Positions 38,912 to 46,784 of a stretch of DNA of 64,000 nt are shown here, one piece after another. Every line of letters begins with the position of its first letter. Within the stretch, counting starts at the first letter, position 1. The stretch is from DATBQN01 sp963755825 (GTDB lineage Bacteria; Acidobacteriota; Thermoanaerobaculia; Multivoradales; UBA5704): positions 744,001 to 808,000 of the forward strand of contig CAVWLA010000001.1 in the NCBI GenBank assembly GCA_963755825.1, written 5' to 3'. The notes beneath the pieces are model-generated. The model was not told where the DNA came from. It ran no database searches and saw nothing but the letters and a program-made list of their open reading frames with translations. The translations under genes were made by a program, and so were the position numbers.

Positions 38912-40231
38912 GTGAGGGCGCTATCGCTCGACGACCTCGTCCTCCTCGAGGAGAAGGATGCGGTCGAGCGCCATTTCGATCACCGCAACTATCTCGCCCT
39001 CAAGCGCCTCCTCGCCGTCTTCGCGCTCCTCGCCGCCGCCTCGGGCATCGTGGCGGTCTTCTCGCGCCAGCCCTGGCGCGGCCTCGGCTCGCTCGCCTCG
39101 CTCGTCCTCGTCCTCGGCTTCCTCTCCGCCGACGAGAGCGAGCCGTTCTCGCGCCACTTCCGCCAGATCACCATCTCGTTCCTCATCGCCCAGCTCCTCC
39201 TGCTCGCCCTGCCTGTGCCCGAGGCCGACCTCGCCCTGGGCCTCGCCGCCTTTGCCTATCCCCTGGCTCTCCTCCTCGTCCGCCTCCGCGCCCTCGAGCA
39301 CCTCCTCCTCTACGGCTCCTGCTGGGCGGTGACGCTGCTCTTCTTCTACCGCACCAAGCTCGCCGCCGGCCGGCCGCTCTTCGATGCCGATCTCTCGACC
39401 GCGTCGGTCTTCGTCCTCGCGACGTTCGTCCTCGCCGTCGCTCTCACCCGCCGCCAGAGGCAGATCTTCCTCGTCGACTGGCGGCGCGAGCACGCCCGCT
39501 CGCGCGAGCGGCTGCGCATGCGCCAGGAGATCGACACCGCCCGCCGCATCCAGCTCGCCATGCTGCCGCAGGCCTCGCCCGATCTGCCCTGGGTGGAGAT
39601 CGCCGCCGTCTCGCTGCCGGCGACCGAAGTGGGAGGGGACTACTACGGCTATTTCGTCCTCTCGCCGACCCGCCTCGCCGTCGTCCTCGGCGACGTCTCG
39701 GGGCACGGCCTGGCGAGCGGGCTGCTCCTCTCCGGCGTGCGCAGCTGCCTGCACCTCCTGGCCGACGAGCTCGACCGGCCGGCCGAGGTGCTGCACCGCC
39801 TTGACCGCATGGTGCGGGAGACGACCGATCGCCGCACCTTCGTCACCCTGCTCTGCGCCGTGCTCGACCGCGACGCCGGGACCCTGACCCTCGCCAGCGC
39901 CGGGCATCCGCCGCCGTTCAAGGTGCCCGGCGGCGAGCTGGGGCAGGGCGCGCCGCCGCTCGGCACCCGCCTCGGCGCCGTCTACACTCAGGAGACGGTG
40001 ACGCTGTCGCCGGGCGACCGGCTGGTGCTCTACACCGATGGTCTGACGGAGGCGCGCGACCACCTCGACCGCGAATACGGCGAGGCGGGATTGGCGCGCG
40101 CCATCGGGCGTGCCGAGGGGGCGCGGTCGGCGCGCGCCCTCCGAGACGCCATCCTCGAGGACCTGTCGAGATTCAAGCGCGACGGCGATCAGCTCGACGA
40201 CATCACCCTGGTCGTGCTGCGCGTCTCCTGA
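38912..40231 (+). CDS. Membrane-anchored PP2C-type serine/threonine phosphatase (SpoIIE/RsbU family)
   Basis: About 439 residues. The N-terminal 190 residues contain about six hydrophobic helices (for example LLAVFALLAAASGIVAVF, ASLVLVLGFL, FLIAQLLLLALPV). A short linker with RMRQEIDTARRIQLAMLPQ, typical of RsbU-like proteins, leads into the phosphatase domain with the metal-binding GGDYYGYF, GDVSGHG, SAGHPPPF and LYTDGLTEA motifs and the C-terminal DDITLVVLRV. The family dephosphorylates STAS-type anti-anti-sigma factors in partner-switching pathways; no partner gene is visible. The start is uncertain: the frame is open back to 38828 with only TTG/GTG choices and no clear ribosome binding site, and I chose the GTG nearest the conserved text. 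The end is 3 bases from a convergent gene, leaving no room for a terminator. Confidence 0.9.
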   Translation: MRALSLDDLVLLEEKDAVERHFDHRNYLALKRLLAVFALLAAASGIVAVFSRQPWRGLGSLASLVLVLGFLSADESEPFSRHFRQITISFLIAQLLLLALPVPEADLALGLAAFAYPLALLLVRLRALEHLLLYGSCWAVTLLFFYRTKLAAGRPLFDADLSTASVFVLATFVLAVALTRRQRQIFLVDWRREHARSRERLRMRQEIDTARRIQLAMLPQASPDLPWVEIAAVSLPATEVGGDYYGYFVLSPTRLAVVLGDVSGHGLASGLLLSGVRSCLHLLADELDRPAEVLHRLDRMVRETTDRRTFVTLLCAVLDRDAGTLTLASAGHPPPFKVPGGELGQGAPPLGTRLGAVYTQETVTLSPGDRLVLYTDGLTEARDHLDREYGEAGLARAIGRAEGARSARALRDAILEDLSRFKRDGDQLDDITLVVLRVS

Positions 40232-40234
40232 GCT

Positions 40235-42424
40235 TCAGCCCGGCTGATGCGCGGCGGCCGGCGGCACGCCGAGCTCGTCGAGGAGGCCGCGGGCGGCGGC
40301 GCCATGGAGGGCCTCGAGCGTCCACAGCAGGTAGCGGACGTCGACGCTGATGTTGCGCGCCACCTCCGGGTTGTAGCCGAAGTCGTTCGCCACGTTCTCC
40401 CACACGCGATCGAAGTTGACCCCCACCAGACGGCCGCGGCCGTCGACCACCGGGCTGCCCGAGTTGCCGCCGGTGGTGTCGGCGTCGGCGAGGAAGTCGA
40501 CCGGCACGTCCATCAGGTGCGGATCGGCGAAGCGGCTCGCCGGCGCCTGCGGCGCCGCGGCGACGAGGTCGACCGGAGCGTCGAAGGGCGGCTTGCCGGT
40601 GCTCTTGGCGACGACGCCGGCGAGGGTCGTCTGCGGCTCCATCAGCACGCCGTCCTGCGGCCGATAGCCCTCGACGTGCGCGAAGCTCACCCGCAGGGTG
40701 CCGTTGGCGTCCGGCGCGAGTGGCCGCCCGGCATGGGCGATCACGGCGCGCTGCCAGAGCGGCCGCAGCCGCGACAGGACGCCGCGGTCGCGGTCGTCGC
40801 GCTCCTTCTGCGCCAGCAGCTCGGCATCGAAGGCGAAGGCGAACTCGAGGAGCGGATCGCGGCGGGCGTGGAGCTCCGCGGCGCTCTCGTCGAACATCTT
40901 CGTGCGCTCGCCGAGATCGCCGACTCTGGTGCCGGCGAGGAGCGCCGCGGCCTGTGCGGCGATCGCCGCGCGGTCGCGGCCGCCGGCGAGCAGGCGCTCG
41001 ACGGCGGGCACCCGGCTCGCCGGCGGGAGGGCGGCGAAGCGCGCCAGCAGGTCGGCGAGGAGCACCGCCTCGGTCGGCGGGTGGAGCTGTTTCTGGTCGA
41101 GACGCAGGCTCTCGGCCAGCCGCTCGCGGTTGCGCTCCTGATAGGTCGGATCGCGCTCGGTGTCGGATTTGGCCCGTTCGCCAGCCCAGCGCACCAGGGT
41201 GAGCGCCAGAGCGAGCGGCCGCGAGCCGTTGTGCGAGTCGGCGAGGAGGAAGTCGCGCTCCCAGGTGGCGCGCCGCTCGTCCACCCGGCGGGCGAGCGCG
41301 GCATGGGCGGCGACCGCCGCCCGCTGCGCCGGCTGGCCGGCGGCCCAGGCGAGCACCTCGCGCTCGGCGGCCTCCTTCTGCTCCAGCAGCCGGCCGCGGG
41401 CGATCCCCGCCACCTGGCCGCGGGCGTTCTTCTCGACGTTCTCCAGGGTCTTGATGCGGCTGGCGAGCGCGATGCGGGCGCCGCTGCCCTCCGCCGAGGC
41501 GGTCTTCATCACGTCGATCCAGGCGCGCAGCAGCGCCGCCCGCTCGGGGTAGAAGCGCTCGGCGCGCTCGCGGACCTCGGCGGCGGAGAGCGAGCGAAAG
41601 GTGGCACCGGGGTAGCCAGCGATCATCACGAAGCTGCCCGGCGCGGCTCCCTCGGGCGCCACCGGGAAGTGGTGCGGCGGGCGGTAGGGCACGTTGCCGG
41701 CGGCGCGCGGCGCCGGCTGGTTGTCGGCGCCGGCGTAGACGCGGAGCAGGGCGAAATCGCCGACGTGCCGCGGCCAGCTCCAGTTGTCGACCTCGCCGCC
41801 GAAATCTCCCACTCCCCGCGGCGGCGCGAAGACCAGGCGCACGTCCGGGTACTCGATCCCTTCGACCAGCACGTAGCGGACGCCGCCGTCGTAGGCGGCG
41901 AGCGAGCAGCGGCGGGCGGGTGTCCGCTCACAGGCGGCGACCAGCTCCTTACCCTTGCGCTCGATGGCGCGAAAACGCGCCAGATCGTCGTGCCCGGCCG
42001 CCGCCGCCGTCGCCTCGACCTCCGCCGTGACATCGGTGAAACGGTGGGGGACGGTGACGCGCGCTCCCTCGCCGGCGAGCTCGGCGGCACGGCCGGAGGC
42101 GAGGAAGCCGAGGGTGATGAGGTCCGCCTCCGGCGTCGAGTGCTGCTGGAGGAGGCTGAAGGCGCAGTGGTGATTGGTGATCAGCAGCCCATCGGCGGAG
42201 ACGAATCCCGCCGAGCAGCCGCCGATTCTGACCGCCGCGTCGAGGAGGCCGCTGCCCTGGTCGTTCCAGAGCTCGGTCGGCGGCAGCTCGAGGCCGAGCT
42301 TCGCCAGCCACATGGGGTCGTGCTGGAGCGTCTGCTCCGGCGTCCATTTCCCCTCCACCGCCCACGCTCCTCTCCCCGCCGCCAGGGCCAGGCCCAGCGC
42401 GATCGCCAACCGTGCGCTTCTCAT
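40235..42424 (-). CDS. Exported S46-family dipeptidyl-peptidase (DPP11-like)
   Basis: 729 residues starting at an ATG followed by a Sec signal (RSARLAIALGLALAAGRGAWA). The frame is open 24 codons further upstream, but without a signal-like start. The chymotrypsin-fold halves show GGCSAGFVSADGLLITNHHC (catalytic His) and DTTGGNSGSPVVD (Ser655). The S1-pocket residue two positions after FD is Arg673 (VNFDRVWEN). In characterised S46 enzymes Gly here gives DPP7 specificity and Arg gives DPP11 specificity, so cleavage after Asp or Glu at the second residue is expected. The length matches the family (about 710-730). It is probably periplasmic and used in peptide catabolism. It is convergent with the phosphatase gene and divergent from the copper operon. 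Confidence 0.95.
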   Translation of the reverse strand: MRSARLAIALGLALAAGRGAWAVEGKWTPEQTLQHDPMWLAKLGLELPPTELWNDQGSGLLDAAVRIGGCSAGFVSADGLLITNHHCAFSLLQQHSTPEADLITLGFLASGRAAELAGEGARVTVPHRFTDVTAEVEATAAAAGHDDLARFRAIERKGKELVAACERTPARRCSLAAYDGGVRYVLVEGIEYPDVRLVFAPPRGVGDFGGEVDNWSWPRHVGDFALLRVYAGADNQPAPRAAGNVPYRPPHHFPVAPEGAAPGSFVMIAGYPGATFRSLSAAEVRERAERFYPERAALLRAWIDVMKTASAEGSGARIALASRIKTLENVEKNARGQVAGIARGRLLEQKEAAEREVLAWAAGQPAQRAAVAAHAALARRVDERRATWERDFLLADSHNGSRPLALALTLVRWAGERAKSDTERDPTYQERNRERLAESLRLDQKQLHPPTEAVLLADLLARFAALPPASRVPAVERLLAGGRDRAAIAAQAAALLAGTRVGDLGERTKMFDESAAELHARRDPLLEFAFAFDAELLAQKERDDRDRGVLSRLRPLWQRAVIAHAGRPLAPDANGTLRVSFAHVEGYRPQDGVLMEPQTTLAGVVAKSTGKPPFDAPVDLVAAAPQAPASRFADPHLMDVPVDFLADADTTGGNSGSPVVDGRGRLVGVNFDRVWENVANDFGYNPEVARNISVDVRYLLWTLEALHGAAARGLLDELGVPPAAAHQPG

Positions 42425-42581
42425 GGGCGCCAAGTGTAGCCGACGTCCAAAGCGGGAGCGCGCGGCAGTGAGCCGATCCTTCGCGGCCCGCCGCAATCCG
42501 CTCGCCGCCGAGCGGCCCGGTGAGTCCTGGGAAGGGGCATTAAGAACTCACAAAGATTCCATATAGCCGCTTGACAATGCC

Positions 42582-42596
42582 CTGAGCCAAGCTCAG
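42582..42596. promoter_or_regulatory. Inverted repeat CTGAGC-CAA-GCTCAG, possible operator
   Basis: A perfect 6-bp inverted repeat with a 3-base centre, starting 5 bases after the TTGACA at 42571, so it would sit in the -35/-10 spacer if that is the promoter. A repressor or activator site is plausible. It is too short and too early to be a terminator of any gene here. Confidence 0.35.
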
Positions 42597-42753
42597 CATG
42601 CTTTAAGAATTTCTTGCTTTGTTGAAGGTTGGGTCACCGGGTGTCCAGATGGAAAGGGATCTCCATGGTGCGACCGACCTCCTCTCCCACCCTCGCCAAC
42701 TTCCCTTTCCCGATCGCGCTCTTCGTCTCGCCGACTCTTCCGTTGGTGCAGGT

Positions 42754-42773
42754 CCGTCACCGGCCGGTGACGG
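42754..42773. promoter_or_regulatory. 20-bp perfect palindrome upstream of the multicopper oxidase
   Basis: CCGTCACCGGCCGGTGACGG equals its own reverse complement with no central gap. It lies 51 bases before the oxidase ATG. Dimeric regulators bind such sites. By eye it does not match CueR, CsoR or CopY operators. An RNA hairpin is the alternative, but the absent loop makes a DNA site more likely. Confidence 0.5.
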
Positions 42774-42824
42774 CTGCCGAATCAACGGTTGTGAACCGCC
42801 CCCACAAGGCATGGAGGTGAACGC

Positions 42825-44720
42825 ATGTATTTCAATTCGCTCGGAGAGAAGGTATCGAGGAGGCGCTACCGGGAGATGCTCAACGCGGCGAAGAACCGAC
42901 GAGAGCTGATCACGGCCGGTCTCACCAACCGGCGGGACCTGGTCAAGATGGGGTTGCTGACAGCGACCGGGATGCTGGTGGCGAAGAACGGCCTGAGCTC
43001 GCGGGCCTGGGCACAGACGCCGCAGTTCCAACAGGGCGTCCCCAACCTCTGCGCCGGCGCCGGCCTGCCGGCCAGCCCGCCGACCGGGGCGTTCGTCGAG
43101 CCGCTGACCATCATGCCGACGGCGCAGACCGTCGCCTCGCTGAGCCCGGCGCCGACCATCGCCCCCAACACCGCCGCCGGCGAGGTCCGCGCCGCTCCCC
43201 ACCAGGCGCCGGGCCTGGGCTTCGCCTTCCCGCCGCCCAAGCTCTATCACTTCACCCAGCAGGCGATCCAGGCGTCGCAGTCGCCGTCGCTGCCGCTGCA
43301 GACCCTGTGGGCCTTCGGCGACGGCGTCCACACGACGAGCCCCGGCCCCACCTACGCCGCGCACTACGGCGTTCCCCAGCTGACGAGGAACACCAACGCA
43401 CTGCCGACGGTGGCCCACAACGGGGGCTTCGGCCTGCCCTCCGTCACCACCCACCTCCACAACGCCCACAACCCCTCGGAGAGCGACGGCAACCCCTGCG
43501 ACTTCTACGAGATCGGGCACTTCTGCGACCAGTACTACCCGAACGTCGCGGCGGGGTTCAACTCGGACCACAAGCCGAACGGCGACATCAACGAGTCGCT
43601 GAGCACGCTGTGGTACCACGACCACCGCGTCGACTTCACCTCGCAGAACACCTACAAAGGGCTGGTCGGCTTCTATCTGCTCTTCAACCAGTTCGACACC
43701 GGCGACGAGACCACCGGCTTCCGGCTGCCGAGCTTCCCGCAGTTCGACATCCCGCTGGTCTTCGCCGACAAAGTGTACGACCCGACGGACGGGCTGCTCG
43801 CCTTCGACCTCTTCAGCCTCGACGGCATCCTGGGCGACAAGTTCCTGGTCAATGGCAAGGTGCAGCCCTTCCTCCAGGTGCAGCCGCGGCGCTATCGCTT
43901 CCGCCTGCTCGACACCGGTCCGTCGCGCTTCTATGACTACTACCTCACCAACCTCAACAACCTGGGGGCGACCAACACCTTCTACGTCATCGGCAACGAT
44001 GGCAACCTGCTGCCGGCGCCGGTCCAGGTGCAGAACGTCCGCATCGGCCCCGCCGAGCGCGTCGACATCGTCATCGACTTCAAGAGCTTCGCCGGCAAGA
44101 CGATCTATCTCGAGAACCGCCTCAACCAGCTGAACGGCATGGGCCCGGTCAACGCCGGCCAGTGCATGGACGCCAACGGCAACCTCGAGCCGACGACGCT
44201 CGCGGCGGGGCAGGGCAACCTGCTGCTGCAGTTCCGGGTGAGCAGTGCCGCGGTCACCGATCACAGCGGCAACCCGGCGACGCAGACCTTCTACCAGCTC
44301 CCCGACACCTCGCCGGCGCCGCGCATCACCCGCACCTTCAAGTTCGATCGCCTGAACGGCCAGTGGTCGATCAACGGCCAGTTCATGGACTGCCACACCT
44401 TCCGCTTCCAGGTGCAGCAGAACAGCGTCGAGAACTGGATCCTGGAGAACCTCACCGGCGACTGGACGCATCCCATCCATATCCATCTGGAGGAGCACCA
44501 GATCCTGTCGCGCAACCGCATGCCGCCGCCGCTCGCCATCGAGCGCTCGCGCAAGGACGTCTCGCAGCTGCATCCGAACGAGCGCGCCCTCCTCTTCTTC
44601 CGCTTCCGCGACTGGCTCGGGAAGTACCCCATCCACTGCCACAACGTCGTGCATGAAGACCACGCCATGATGGGCCTCTGGCACGTGCAGGCCGAAGGCG
44701 ACAACGTCCTCGTGCCGTAG
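42825..44720 (+). CDS. Tat-exported multicopper oxidase (CotA-like laccase family)
   Basis: 631 residues from an ATG 4 bases behind GGAGGTGA. An N-terminal extension of about 40 residues leads to a twin-arginine signal (NRRDLVKMGLLTATGMLVA ... AWA), fitting export of a folded copper enzyme. All four copper motifs are present: THLHNAH, LWYHDHR, HPIHIHLEEHQ and the C-terminal HCHNVVHEDHAMM, which provides the type 1 Cys, His and an axial Met plus trinuclear ligands. The HLHNAHNPSESDG text is like CotA and its phenol- or bilirubin-oxidising relatives. It oxidises a substrate while reducing oxygen to water; whether the substrate is a phenol, Cu(I) or Mn(II) cannot be told. The copper chaperone gene follows 50 bases later. 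Confidence 0.97.
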   Translation: MYFNSLGEKVSRRRYREMLNAAKNRRELITAGLTNRRDLVKMGLLTATGMLVAKNGLSSRAWAQTPQFQQGVPNLCAGAGLPASPPTGAFVEPLTIMPTAQTVASLSPAPTIAPNTAAGEVRAAPHQAPGLGFAFPPPKLYHFTQQAIQASQSPSLPLQTLWAFGDGVHTTSPGPTYAAHYGVPQLTRNTNALPTVAHNGGFGLPSVTTHLHNAHNPSESDGNPCDFYEIGHFCDQYYPNVAAGFNSDHKPNGDINESLSTLWYHDHRVDFTSQNTYKGLVGFYLLFNQFDTGDETTGFRLPSFPQFDIPLVFADKVYDPTDGLLAFDLFSLDGILGDKFLVNGKVQPFLQVQPRRYRFRLLDTGPSRFYDYYLTNLNNLGATNTFYVIGNDGNLLPAPVQVQNVRIGPAERVDIVIDFKSFAGKTIYLENRLNQLNGMGPVNAGQCMDANGNLEPTTLAAGQGNLLLQFRVSSAAVTDHSGNPATQTFYQLPDTSPAPRITRTFKFDRLNGQWSINGQFMDCHTFRFQVQQNSVENWILENLTGDWTHPIHIHLEEHQILSRNRMPPPLAIERSRKDVSQLHPNERALLFFRFRDWLGKYPIHCHNVVHEDHAMMGLWHVQAEGDNVLVP

Positions 44721-44770
44721 GCCGGGGACATCTCCTCATGGACAGAATGCAGAAAGGAGAGAGTCAGATC

Positions 44771-45412
44771 ATGCGCGAGCCTTCGAGGCGGAATCTGTTC
44801 AAGGCGGTGGCGCTGGCGCCGTTCGCGGCGGCTGGGATGCTGACGGGCGGCAGCGCCGAGGCGGAGGTCGCAGCGCCGGTGTCGGCGCGCGACAAGATCC
44901 GCGCCCGCAACTTCCCCAATGTCGTCCTGCACACCCAGGACGGCAAGCCGGTGCGTTTCTACGACGACCTGGTCAAGGACAAGGTCGTCACCATCAACTT
45001 CTTCTACGCGCAGTGCGACGAGCTCTGCCCGCTGGTGATGGCCAACCTGGCGAAGGTCCAGAAGGCGTTCGGCGACAGGGTGGGCCGGGACATCTTCATG
45101 CTCTCGATCAGCCTCAAACCGGAGCACGATACGCCGCCGGTGCTCAAGGACTACGCCGAGATGTACCGGGTCCAGCCGGGTTGGACGCTCCTCACCGGCA
45201 ACCCCGAGGATACCCTCAAGCTTCGCCGCGGCCTCGGTTTCACCTATCCCGATCCGAAGGTGGACAGCGACGTCACGCAGCACATCGGCAACGTCCGCTA
45301 CGGCAACGAGCCGCTCATGCTGTGGTCTGCCTGTCCGGGCATGGCGCGCGCCGAATGGATCGCCGAGTCGGTCTCCTGGATGGTCAGGTCGGAGGTGAAG
45401 GGGGCGGCGTGA
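44771..45412 (+). CDS. SCO1/SenC-family copper chaperone, Tat-exported
   Basis: 213 residues. I take the ATG at 44771, 10 bases after AAAGGAGAG, rather than the in-frame ATG at 44738. A twin-arginine-type signal (SRRNLFKAVALAPFAAAG) leads to a thioredoxin fold with the copper-binding Cys pair CDELCP (INFFYAQCDELCPLVM) and the conserved later His (TQHIGNVRYG). SCO proteins deliver copper to CuA sites or reduce cysteines there; here the likely client is the neighbouring oxidase or a respiratory oxidase elsewhere. Moderately long for the family, with the thioredoxin core complete. Confidence 0.95.
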   Translation: MREPSRRNLFKAVALAPFAAAGMLTGGSAEAEVAAPVSARDKIRARNFPNVVLHTQDGKPVRFYDDLVKDKVVTINFFYAQCDELCPLVMANLAKVQKAFGDRVGRDIFMLSISLKPEHDTPPVLKDYAEMYRVQPGWTLLTGNPEDTLKLRRGLGFTYPDPKVDSDVTQHIGNVRYGNEPLMLWSACPGMARAEWIAESVSWMVRSEVKGAA

Positions 45413-45482
45413 GCGCTCGGTGCCCATCCACCCGTGTGAGACCAAGGCAGCCTAAGCGTTGCAAAGAACTTCATGATTCCGC

Positions 45483-45508
45483 GGCCCGCGACGCTCGACT
45501 CGCGGGCC
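45483..45508 (+). promoter_or_regulatory. Stem-loop just before the ribosome binding site of the unknown secreted protein
   Basis: GGCCCGCG (45483-45490) and CGCGGGCC (45501-45508) form an 8-bp perfect stem with a 10-base loop, ending 2 bases before the GGGGGAGG ribosome site. No T-run follows. It may stabilise a processed 5' end or hold the ribosome site exposed or hidden. Confidence 0.4.
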
Positions 45509-45526
45509 CCGGGGGAGGATAACGTT

Positions 45527-46696
45527 GTGAACGATCAGAGTCGGAACGTTCCGCTCACCACTCGTGCCGCGATCGTCGCCGTGGGGGCCGCGTTGCTCCT
45601 GCTGCTCGGCGCGGCCTACGCCCCGCTCGCGGCCCAAGCCTCGGCGCAGAGCAATGGGTTCCTGAATTTCCCCATCTTCAACCCGCCGCCCTTTGACTTC
45701 AACGATGCCTTCTACACCGCCAACGGCATCAACGTCTCGGTGTTGGACAGCCCGGGCGGCGCCCGCTTCGGCCTCTTCCGGCAGACCGGTCCGCCGGCCT
45801 CGCCCGGCAACGTCAACTGGGTGGTCGACAACTCCAACAACGACCCCGACCGCACCAACATCCGCATCCTGGCGACGACCGGCGGCTATACCGACAGCGC
45901 CACCGGCTCGCCCAACCAATTCATCTCGATCCTCGCCTTCCTGCTCGATCAGAGCTTCTTCTCCGGCGTCGCCAACGCCCGCGGCATCCAGATGGTCGAC
46001 ATCGTCGACAACTTCGAGGCCTATGCGGCGCCGAAACAGATCAACTCTCACGGCGTCTTCGCCGGCACGGCGTGCGGCACTATGGGCGACGGCACGCTGC
46101 CGTGCTTCCCGGTGACCAGCGTCGCGACGCCGACCCTCCGCCAGGACTGGCGCTTCGCCACCAACCGCAACGCCGTCGACGGCAGTGCGCCGTTCGGCTA
46201 CTTCTGCGACGACACGCTCGGCATGTGGATCATCACCTACTTCTGGTACACCAGCACCGGCTTCGGTCCGCACCAGACCCACCAGTGCCATCAGATGCTC
46301 GCCGCCCTCGGCAACAAGAACGGCCTCTCGCTCGACGGCAGCCCGATCATCCGCCTCGCCGACGAGCTCAACTTCCTCGAGGGCAGCGTGGTCGGATCGA
46401 ATCCGATCCCGGGCTTCCTGGGCACCAACCCGCCCGATCCGCCCTGCACGGCGGAGGGCCAGGAGGACGCCGGCGGTGCCGATGGCGGCGCGGTCTGGCT
46501 GGTCTGCCCGGCGCTGCCGGACCCGCGCAATGGCGCCATCACGCAGGACTCGTTCCTCGATTCGGTGCGCCAGTCGAACGGCCTGCCGATCGATCTCAGC
46601 ATCACGGCCGACTACCTCTGTCTCAAGTATTTCGGCGCCTACTGCAGCGAGCTCCTGCCCGCGCAGAAGAACGCCGCGCTCAGCGCGGGTCAGTGA
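45527..46696 (+). CDS. Exported protein of unknown family with eight cysteines and a His/Cys/Met cluster
   Basis: 389 residues from a GTG 9 bases after GGGGGAGG. The N-terminus is a Sec signal (RAAIVAVGAALLLLLGAAYAPLAAQASAQ). The mature part has eight Cys, an even number that suggests disulfides, and no transmembrane segment. Residues 249-257 read HQTHQCHQM, a dense soft-metal ligand cluster. I do not recognise the family. Its place between an SCO chaperone and a Tat-exported binding protein, in an operon headed by a copper oxidase, suggests a periplasmic copper or redox role; that is inference. The gene ends 23 bases before a strong terminator. Confidence 0.9.
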   Translation: MNDQSRNVPLTTRAAIVAVGAALLLLLGAAYAPLAAQASAQSNGFLNFPIFNPPPFDFNDAFYTANGINVSVLDSPGGARFGLFRQTGPPASPGNVNWVVDNSNNDPDRTNIRILATTGGYTDSATGSPNQFISILAFLLDQSFFSGVANARGIQMVDIVDNFEAYAAPKQINSHGVFAGTACGTMGDGTLPCFPVTSVATPTLRQDWRFATNRNAVDGSAPFGYFCDDTLGMWIITYFWYTSTGFGPHQTHQCHQMLAALGNKNGLSLDGSPIIRLADELNFLEGSVVGSNPIPGFLGTNPPDPPCTAEGQEDAGGADGGAVWLVCPALPDPRNGAITQDSFLDSVRQSNGLPIDLSITADYLCLKYFGAYCSELLPAQKNAALSAGQ

Positions 46697-46719
46697 CAGC
46701 GACGAGCTGAGGACTTCCT

Positions 46720-46763
46720 CGGCACCCCGGCTGGGCCGAACGGCCCGGCAGGGGTGCCGTTTT
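46720..46763 (+). terminator. Rho-independent terminator inside the copper/redox operon
   Basis: CGGCACCCC (46720-46728) pairs with GGGGTGCCG (46751-46759), and the inner GGGCCG pairs with CGGCCC around AA, giving a 19-step stem with two mismatched positions, followed by TTTTCTCTTT. The next gene's ribosome site (GGAGGAAG) begins only 10 bases after the T-run, so it separates expression of the upstream three genes from the downstream two. Confidence 0.85.
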
Positions 46764-46784
46764 CTCTTTGGAGGAAGAATCGAG

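Larger units (their letters stand above)
42425..42824 (+). promoter_or_regulatory. 400-base intergenic region upstream of the copper/redox operon
   Basis: It separates the divergent S46 peptidase and multicopper oxidase genes. It contains a TTGACA at 42571-42576 as a possible -35 (no convincing -10 at 17 bases; CAGCAT or TTTAAG follow), an inverted repeat at 42582-42596, an AT-rich stretch at 42600-42630, a 20-bp palindrome at 42754-42773 and the oxidase ribosome binding site GGAGGTG at 42814-42820. Open frames here are short and lack ribosome sites; I see no gene. Confidence 0.5.

Noticed and set aside
42619..42909. Short plus-strand frames in the 400-base intergenic region
   Set aside because: No ribosome site, no homology-like text, and they run into the oxidase gene in another frame.
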